A DNA stretch of 12,099 nucleotides, taken from contig JABIYQ010000516.1 in assembly GCA_018702715.1 (NCBI GenBank), forward strand, positions 1-12,099. Reading direction: 5' to 3'. Of this stretch, positions 7,866 through 12,099 are shown piece by piece. A program made the translations under genes and the position numbers. The first letter of the stretch is position 1. Each line of letters starts with the position of its first letter. A model generated the notes under the pieces. That model made no database searches. It saw only the letters and a program-made list of their open reading frames with translations, and was not told the DNA's origin. This DNA is from Desulfobacula sp. (GTDB lineage Bacteria > Desulfobacterota > Desulfobacteria > Desulfobacterales > Desulfobacteraceae).

Positions 7866-8465
7866 TTAATTTCCTTTTTTTTTAACTGATTGATAATAAG
7901 TTCCCAATGCACAGGGTCTGCAAAGGATTTCATTATTTTTCATGACTTCTCTTTTGTCCCTGACAACCTGGCCACATTTTGCGCACACTGATTTAAATCT
8001 TGTGGGACCCGGCATGTCGCATGCTAGAACATCGATTATCACTTCTTCAATGGTAAAAAGATCGTCAAGATCCATTCTTTTATATGCTTCAAGTTGCTGC
8101 TGGGCGCTGTCTGTAATTTCTGGGGCATATTTTGGGGCAAGATCCCTTGACTCTTCTGTGGAACAAATCCTAAAAGCAATACCTGTCTCAAGGTTTACAA
8201 AGGAAGCGGCCATAATGCCGTTGTCCACAAACCTTAAAGAACGTCTTCCAAGCCTGACACCGGTTACAAAGGAAATCGCATCAGTGGCACATCTGTCCAT
8301 TTCCACATAAACGATGAGTTTTTTTATCTGGGGCATATCTCTCGGATTATCCAACCCGATGAGGCGGCACCCTTCCATTGCCATGCGTACCCCCACCACT
8401 TGTCCGGGACAAAGATGTCCATGAGCAACCGCAGATCCTTTTAACAAAATTTCAAAGTCTTCCAT
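7866..8465 (-). CDS. FmdE-family protein with C-terminal zinc ribbon
   Basis: A 199-residue protein matching the FmdE (formylmethanofuran dehydrogenase subunit E) family, which is widespread outside methanogens next to molybdopterin genes. Seen: AHGHLCPGQVVGVRMAM (14-30) with His15, His17 and Cys19, the conserved VEMDRCATDAISFVTGVRLG (54-73) with Cys59, and GIAFRI (95-100). The tail has a zinc-ribbon pattern Cys161-x2-Cys164 and Cys182-x2-Cys185. The biochemical role of bacterial FmdE proteins is not settled; metal or pterin-cofactor handling is the usual guess. It is the first gene of a two-gene minus-strand operon with the MoeA-like gene, one base apart. A weak GAG element lies about 9 bases before the ATG. 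The 13-bp tandem repeats and the 38-bp palindrome lie in its upstream region. Confidence 0.88.
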   Translation of the reverse strand: MEDFEILLKGSAVAHGHLCPGQVVGVRMAMEGCRLIGLDNPRDMPQIKKLIVYVEMDRCATDAISFVTGVRLGRRSLRFVDNGIMAASFVNLETGIAFRICSTEESRDLAPKYAPEITDSAQQQLEAYKRMDLDDLFTIEEVIIDVLACDMPGPTRFKSVCAKCGQVVRDKREVMKNNEILCRPCALGTYYQSVKKKGN

Positions 8466-8490
8466 TTATTTTCTCGTTTATGCGATAAAA

Positions 8491-8542
8491 TTTGAACTTT
8501 CAATTTGAACTTTCAATTTGAGCATTCAATTTGAGCATTCAC
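8491..8542. repeat. Four tandem 13-bp repeats upstream of the FmdE gene
   Basis: Four head-to-tail 13-mers: TTTGAACTTTCAA at 8491 and 8504, TTTGAGCATTCAA at 8517 and TTTGAGCATTCAC at 8530. The first two are identical and the last two differ from each other by one base. They fill the FmdE upstream region (26 to 77 bases before its ATG), next to the palindrome. They could be operator half-sites phased slightly over one helical turn, or a slippage-prone leader element. Confidence 0.9.
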
Positions 8543-8545
8543 TGA

Positions 8546-8583
8546 TTATTGACCTTATGTTAAATTTAACATAAGGTCAATAA
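8546..8583. promoter_or_regulatory. 38-bp perfect palindrome, candidate divergent operator
   Basis: The left half TTATTGACCTTATGTTAAA (8546-8564) is the exact reverse complement of 8565-8583, with no spacer. It lies between two divergent genes, which argues for an operator acting on both rather than a terminator. Each strand carries a -35-like TTGACC in it. The neighbouring ModE-type protein is the obvious candidate binder, but this is inference. Confidence 0.75.
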
Positions 8584-8601
8584 AAAAATTAGCGGCAATA
8601 A

Positions 8602-8625
8602 ACCCTAACGTTGCAATGTTAGGGT
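8602..8625. promoter_or_regulatory. 24-bp near-perfect palindrome, second candidate operator
   Basis: Arms ACCCTAAC (8602-8609) and GTTAGGGT (8618-8625) flank GTTGCAAT, itself palindromic except for one G/T pair. Overall one mismatched pair in 12. It shares the GTTA/TAAC theme with the 38-bp palindrome 19 bases to the left, and sits about 110 bases before the ModE-type gene. Confidence 0.6.
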
Positions 8626-8737
8626 AACTATGAATTTTAAAAACGTGTACACAATAATTAAAACCCTGTATAAACAGATTGTATAAACAATATAAAAAAT
8701 TTGAGTCTCTACAAATAAAATCTTAAAAAGGAACTTA

Positions 8738-9067
8738 ATGAAGCTTAAATCCAACCAATTGCTTCTTAATAATGATGGAGACATCATCATGGGTACTGGG
8801 AGAATGACAATCCTTGAATCTATTGATTCAACAGGTTCCATTAACAAGACCTCAAAACTGCTGAATATGTCCTATAAAACAGTTTGGAGTAAGATCAAAT
8901 CCACGGAAAAAAATTTTGGAAAACCGATTGTTCTTGCCGATAAAAAAAAAGGTACAAAACTGACGAAAGACGGCAGAAATCTCCTTGAAAAATACAGACA
9001 ACTCAAGCAGGCTTGTATTGAGGCGGATGACATCATTTTTGAAAATATTTTTTCAGACCGGACTTAA
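8738..9067 (+). CDS. ModE-type winged-helix DNA-binding protein lacking an effector domain
   Basis: A 109-residue protein corresponding to the N-terminal domain of ModE. The helix-turn-helix core is at about residues 22-60: RMTILESIDSTGSINKTSKL, then MSYKTVWSKIKSTEKNFG; the wing follows with the typical KGTKLTKDGRNLLEKYRQL (71-89). Full-length ModE (about 260 residues) carries two molbindin (TOBE) domains that bind molybdate; here the protein stops after a short helix, so it cannot sense oxyanions that way and may act constitutively, through a partner, or through another ligand. AAAGGAA lies 4 bases before the ATG. It is divergent from the FmdE/MoeA-like operon and ends at a hairpin. Its likely targets are the palindromes in the divergent region or the Mo/W enzyme operons (inference). 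Confidence 0.87.
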   Translation: MKLKSNQLLLNNDGDIIMGTGRMTILESIDSTGSINKTSKLLNMSYKTVWSKIKSTEKNFGKPIVLADKKKGTKLTKDGRNLLEKYRQLKQACIEADDIIFENIFSDRT

Positions 9068-9107
9068 GGACTCACTCAAAAATAACTTTACATTTTTGAG
9101 TGAGCCC
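9068..9107 (+). terminator. Hairpin after the ModE-type gene, probable terminator
   Basis: A perfect 13-bp stem, CTCACTCAAAAAT (9071-9083) with ATTTTTGAGTGAG (9092-9104), 8-base loop, extended by three pairs beyond one mismatch. It begins directly after the stop codon. The sequence downstream (TAAAAAGTTT) is not a clean T-tract, so termination efficiency is uncertain. Confidence 0.65.
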
Positions 9108-9162
9108 TAAAAAGTTTCTGCTTGAGATTGTTAAGAACAGGACTTCTCACGAATAAAAATAC

Positions 9163-9204
9163 AGTAAAAAAGATAAAGTAAAAAAGATGCAGTAAAAATA
9201 ATGC
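9163..9204. repeat. Three tandem 14-bp repeats
   Basis: Head-to-tail copies AGTAAAAAAGATAA (9163), AGTAAAAAAGATGC (9177) and AGTAAAAATAATGC (9191). The third copy overlaps the first palindromic site of the tandem pair, so the repeat may have arisen by duplication of part of a binding site. Confidence 0.75.
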
Positions 9205-9223
9205 GCCGCAATATATTTATTGC
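9189..9223. promoter_or_regulatory. Tandem 16-bp palindromic sites, second occurrence
   Basis: GCAGTA-AAAA-TAATGC at 9189-9204 and GCAATA-TATT-TATTGC (perfect palindrome arms) at 9208-9223, again 19 bases start to start. Form and spacing match the pair at 4405-4439. The nearest promoter-like element is 225 bases downstream, within the range of enhancer sites for sigma-54 activators. The second site could also be a small hairpin followed at 9231 by a T-run. Confidence 0.55.
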
Positions 9224-9447
9224 ACTCTAATTTTTTTACATTATACACAGTAGATAATACATAATAGCCCCTTTTATTAGGCTTTTTAATAAACAATTGA
9301 ATATTATCCAAGTTGATATTAATTGCGGTTTTTTTCAGAGTTGTTTTCCCTTTCACCTGCTCTTCATTACTTTTTATTGCTTAAATCAAACATAATTTCA
9401 AATAGTTATCTAAAACATGTGTGTATTTTCATAATGGAACATCAGAT

Positions 9448-9463
9448 TGGCATGTTTATCGCT
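9448..9463 (+). promoter_or_regulatory. Sigma-54-like -24/-12 promoter for the ferredoxin operon
   Basis: TGGCATG-TTTA-TCGCT has GG (9449-9450) and GC (9461-9462) separated by exactly ten bases. The -24 box is identical to the one at 4547 and the -12 box differs from TTGC at one base. The predicted start near 9474 leaves an untranslated leader of about 105 bases. Confidence 0.5.
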
Positions 9464-9578
9464 ATGTAATCATGTGAACCATTGCAGGATAAATGGTTTA
9501 AAGGAAAAATAAGAAATAAAATAATACGTGTTTGATAACAAAAAAATCTTTAACCAGATTCCATTTCGGAGGCTTTGA

Positions 9579-10097
9579 ATGAGTAAATTTTATCTTTTCC
9601 AGGACACTAAAAAATGTATCGGATGTCATACCTGTGAAATCCAGTGCAAGTCCAATAAGAATCTTCCCGTGGGGCCGAAACCCTGTCAGGTTATTCAGGT
9701 GGGTCCAAAATTAATCGGTGGTCTACCAAAAACATCATTTGTTTTCATGCCTTGTTTTCATTGTGAAAACCCTTGGTGTGTGTCTGCCTGTCCCACTGGA
9801 GCCATGCAGAAAAGAGCCCATGACGGGATCGTGTTCGTGGACAAAGACCTGTGCGTGGGTTGTAAAACTTGTGTTTCTGCCTGTCCATGGGGTGCTCCAC
9901 AGTGGAACTCGGATACGGGCAAAGTTGAAAAATGTGACTATTGCAAAGATAGGGTTGATGAAGGACTTGAACCTGCCTGCGTAACAACATGCACCACTGG
10001 CTGCCTGAATTTCGGCAAGGTGGAAGAAATGACACAGATTCGACGTGAGCGGCATGCTACAGCCGTGGCATCCTATGAAACGGCAGCTTTTAGTTGA
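9579..10097 (+). CDS. Four-cluster [4Fe-4S] ferredoxin, DmsB/PsrB-like electron-transfer subunit
   Basis: A 172-residue soluble polyferredoxin with four cysteine groups: C13-IGC-HTC-EIQ-C23 (C-x2-C-x2-C-x3-C), then FHCENPWCVSACPTGAMQ, then LCVGCKTCVSACPWGAPQ, then CDYCKDRVDEG plus PACVTTCTTGCLNFG. This is the arrangement of the B subunits of DMSO/polysulfide reductases and of the small AorA-type subunit of aldehyde oxidoreductases: a chain of four clusters that passes electrons between a Mo/W active site and a redox partner. No signal peptide, so cytoplasmic. CGGAGG lies 6 bases before the ATG. The flavoprotein gene begins 13 bases after the stop, so the two form an operon. The catalytic partner is not adjacent; candidates are the PsrA-like protein at 4613 or a gene beyond the right edge. 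Confidence 0.92.
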   Translation: MSKFYLFQDTKKCIGCHTCEIQCKSNKNLPVGPKPCQVIQVGPKLIGGLPKTSFVFMPCFHCENPWCVSACPTGAMQKRAHDGIVFVDKDLCVGCKTCVSACPWGAPQWNSDTGKVEKCDYCKDRVDEGLEPACVTTCTTGCLNFGKVEEMTQIRRERHATAVASYETAAFS

Positions 10098-10110
10098 GTA
10101 AGGAGTAAAG

Positions 10111-12099
10111 ATGGTAGCAAAAACCTGTCCCGTTCGAAAAACCGGTATCTATCTTGCTGAGCAGATTAGTTCCGGATATTTAACAGACCCCAGGGGAAGG
10201 AGAATCTCTGAACAGATTTTAATGTTGACAGAAGAGATTTCCGAAGGGGCTGCAGGTAATGAACACCTTTCTGCCATTGATTCTCTCATTGACGAATATT
10301 TTTATGCAAACAGCCCTGAGCAAAACCAAAAAACAGGTAAAGCCCTGAAAAATATTATAGATGACCACAGAGAAGTCTTTCAAAGTCATATTGAAACCAG
10401 GAACTGCCCCTCCCATGATTGCGAGCAATTGACACCTTCTCCCTGCCAGATGGCATGCCCGGCAGGGATTGATATCCCGACTTACCTGAGCCTTATAGCC
10501 GAAGGCAAGGATGCACAGGCAATAGAAGTTATGCGCCGGGATAATCCATTACCCTGGGTTTGCGGACTTATCTGCACAAGGCCCTGTGAAATGATGTGTG
10601 TCCGTGCCCGTATTGACACACCCATCTCCATAAAATTTTTAAAAGCATTTGCAGCAGAAAGAGCCATGTCCAACAGGGAATATAAAAACCCTGAAAAAAA
10701 GGAATTTAACGGCAAAAAAATCTGCATTGTAGGTGCCGGGCCGGGAGGGCTTACCGCTGCCTATTATCTTGCCCTTATGGGATATAAAGTAAGAATTCTT
10801 GAAGCGCTTCCCATACCCGGCGGAATGCTCATGGTGGGAATTCCCAGATACCGGCTTCCAAGGGAAGTAATAGATAGGGAAGTGTCCATGATTGAGGACC
10901 TTGGGGTGGAGATTTCCTACAATACTCGTTTTGGTGTGGATGTCACTTTTGAAGAATTAAAAAAACAAGGGTTTGATGCGTTTTTCATTGCAGTTGGAGC
11001 CCATAAATCATGGCCATTGGACATTAAAGGGGAAAAAGAGTTTCCCCATGTTTTTGATTCCATTACTTTTTTAAGGGATGTGGCCCTGGGAGATCACCAT
11101 GCACCGGGCAAACGTGTGGTTGTCGTTGGCGGGGGAAATGTTGCCATAGATGCTGCAAGAACAAGCCTGAGACTTGGTGCGGATAAGGTCATCATTGCCT
11201 ACAGGCGATCCAGGAACCAGATGCCCGCCGATATTGAAGAAGTTGAACAGGCTGAAGAAGAAGGGATAGAATTCTCATTTTTAACCATTCCCAAAGAAAT
11301 CATAGGGAAAGGAAAGTCTATATCAGGACTTTCCTGTATTAAAGCCGAGCTGATAAAAAAAGAAGGATCTGACAGGCTGGCTCCTGTACCCATTTCAGGC
11401 CAGGATTTCATTATTGAGGCAGATGCAGTGATCAGTGCTATTGGTCAATATGTTGATGACCAGGGGCTGGAAGCTTTTGACCTGATGGGCTGGAGTCGAA
11501 GAGGGACCATTGAGGTTAACCACGCCAGTATGGAGACAAGCATGCCGGGTGTGTTTGCAGCAGGAGATGCAGTATCAGGACCTGCCACAGTGGTTGAAGC
11601 CATTGGAGGCGGTAAAAGGGCAGCAGATGCCATTGATCGTTACCTGAATCATATCCCCCAGCCAAGGATGCCTAAAATTCCTGTCAGACATACAATAAAT
11701 ACACCCATTGAAATTTCCGCCAGCCGGAAAATGACACTTAAACACCCGGAAATGCTAATGCTGAATATGGATCGGCGGAGAACAACCTTTCAGCAGGTGG
11801 AATTGGGTTATGATGAACAAAGCATCCGCCAGGAAGCAGCCAGGTGCCTGCGGTGTGATATCTGTCGAAGATGTTCTAAATGTGTGGATATCTGCCGGGA
11901 TAAGATGGGAATTGATGCCTTGCAGTTCGGATACATGAATTTTGATGATCCCACTGAAACAGATTTCAGGACAACAAGTGAAAAATGTATTACCTGTGGT
12001 GCTTGTGCGGCAAATTGTGAAAACAAAGCTATTGTCATTGAAGAAGAGGATGGTCAAAGGATGCTGAAGCTTTGCGGTACAATATTGAATAAGCAGGCC
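10111..12099 (+). CDS. GltD-like FAD/NAD(P) oxidoreductase with extra Fe-S modules (runs off right edge)
   Basis: Open from ATG 10111 to the last base (663 codons, no stop). Residues about 25-105 look like a degenerate NuoF C-terminal Fe-S domain (LTEEISEGAAGNEHL, then DDHREVFQSHIETRNCP), but the usual CGLGQ cysteine segment is missing. Next is the GltD-type Fe-S region: PCQMACPAGIDIP and CGLICTRPCEMMC. The FAD site KICIVGAGPGGLTAAYYLA starts near residue 205, and the NAD(P) site RVVVVGGGNVAIDAARTSLR near 334, followed by YRRSRNQMPA. A second FAD motif, GVFAAGDAVSGPATVVEAI, lies near 480. The C-terminal ferredoxin begins at Cys579 (CLRCDICRRCSKCVDIC) and continues with CITCGACAANC. It should shuttle electrons between NAD(P)H and the co-transcribed polyferredoxin. 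AAGGAG precedes the start. The architecture resembles the beta subunit of SfrAB-type NADPH oxidoreductases more than plain glutamate synthase; no glutamate synthase large subunit is visible. Confidence 0.9.
   Translation, partial: MVAKTCPVRKTGIYLAEQISSGYLTDPRGRRISEQILMLTEEISEGAAGNEHLSAIDSLIDEYFYANSPEQNQKTGKALKNIIDDHREVFQSHIETRNCPSHDCEQLTPSPCQMACPAGIDIPTYLSLIAEGKDAQAIEVMRRDNPLPWVCGLICTRPCEMMCVRARIDTPISIKFLKAFAAERAMSNREYKNPEKKEFNGKKICIVGAGPGGLTAAYYLALMGYKVRILEALPIPGGMLMVGIPRYRLPREVIDREVSMIEDLGVEISYNTRFGVDVTFEELKKQGFDAFFIAVGAHKSWPLDIKGEKEFPHVFDSITFLRDVALGDHHAPGKRVVVVGGGNVAIDAARTSLRLGADKVIIAYRRSRNQMPADIEEVEQAEEEGIEFSFLTIPKEIIGKGKSISGLSCIKAELIKKEGSDRLAPVPISGQDFIIEADAVISAIGQYVDDQGLEAFDLMGWSRRGTIEVNHASMETSMPGVFAAGDAVSGPATVVEAIGGGKRAADAIDRYLNHIPQPRMPKIPVRHTINTPIEISASRKMTLKHPEMLMLNMDRRRTTFQQVELGYDEQSIRQEAARCLRCDICRRCSKCVDICRDKMGIDALQFGYMNFDDPTETDFRTTSEKCITCGACAANCENKAIVIEEEDGQRMLKLCGTILNKQA

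Larger units (their letters stand above)
9108..9578. other. Gene-free leader region of the ferredoxin-flavoprotein operon
   Basis: About 470 AT-rich bases without a convincing gene. It holds 14-bp repeats (9163-9204), the tandem palindromes (9189-9223), a sigma-54-like promoter (9448-9463) and a 7-bp inverted repeat AACCATT/AATGGTT (9477-9483 with 9492-9498), which would sit at the very 5' end of the transcript. A 69-codon minus-strand frame (9147-9356) overlaps the repeats, has low-complexity composition and no Shine-Dalgarno sequence, and is not called. Confidence 0.6.

Noticed and set aside
9208..9240. GCAATA/TATTGC hairpin followed by a T-run as an intrinsic terminator
   Set aside because: The stem is only 6 bp and AT-rich, and the T-run begins 7 bases after it. 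The matching tandem pair at 4405 favours a protein-binding site, though termination is not excluded.
9147..9356. 69-codon minus-strand frame in the ferredoxin leader
   Set aside because: It overlaps repeats, has no Shine-Dalgarno sequence, and its translation is low-complexity and hydrophobic without family resemblance.

Overview
The window looks like chromosomal DNA of a strictly anaerobic, probably sulfate-reducing Desulfobacterota bacterium (Desulfobacteraceae-like). This is inferred from the moderately AT-rich sequence, the molybdenum/tungsten pterin and iron-sulfur enzymology, an FmdE-family protein, a ModE-type winged-helix regulator and a GltD-like flavoprotein with ferredoxin modules. 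No 16S gene or other taxonomic marker is present, so the assignment stays tentative.

Left region (1-4071, all minus strand): a three-gene, probably co-transcribed set. Transcription order is (i) an 855-residue PEP-synthase/pyruvate-phosphate-dikinase-like protein with an ATP-grasp domain and a phosphohistidine swivel domain, but an unrecognised C-terminal domain where a PEP/pyruvate TIM barrel would be; (ii) a fusion of a dual-specificity phosphatase with a YkgJ-like cysteine-cluster domain; (iii) a GAF-domain protein running off the left edge. They read as a phosphotransfer/signalling module whose substrate is unknown.

Right region (4072-12099): a molybdenum/tungsten block. A cytoplasmic PsrA/PhsA-like molybdopterin oxidoreductase (plus strand) converges, across a bidirectional terminator, on a minus-strand pair made of an FmdE-family zinc-ribbon protein and a MoeA/MoaB-like molybdopterin-binding protein. 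A divergent intergenic region rich in repeats and palindromes separates that pair from a short ModE-type DNA-binding protein. After a gene-free stretch of about 0.5 kb come a four-cluster DmsB/PsrB-like ferredoxin and a GltD-like FAD/NAD(P) oxidoreductase with extra Fe-S modules, which runs off the right edge.

The most striking signal is regulatory. The leaders of the molybdopterin oxidoreductase (4405-4561) and of the ferredoxin-flavoprotein operon (9189-9462) carry the same architecture: two 16-bp GCA-N10-TGC palindromic sites at an identical 19-bp pitch, followed 109 or 225 bp downstream by a sigma-54-like -24/-12 element, TGGCATG-N4-T(G/C)GCT, with exact GG-N10-GC spacing. This suggests that the separated transcription units are co-activated by one enhancer-binding protein. 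They may encode a single cytoplasmic NAD(P)H-linked Mo/W enzyme (catalytic subunit, Fe-S relay, flavin diaphorase), with cofactor-handling genes and a ModE-type regulator between them. The co-regulation and the complex are inferences from sequence alone.
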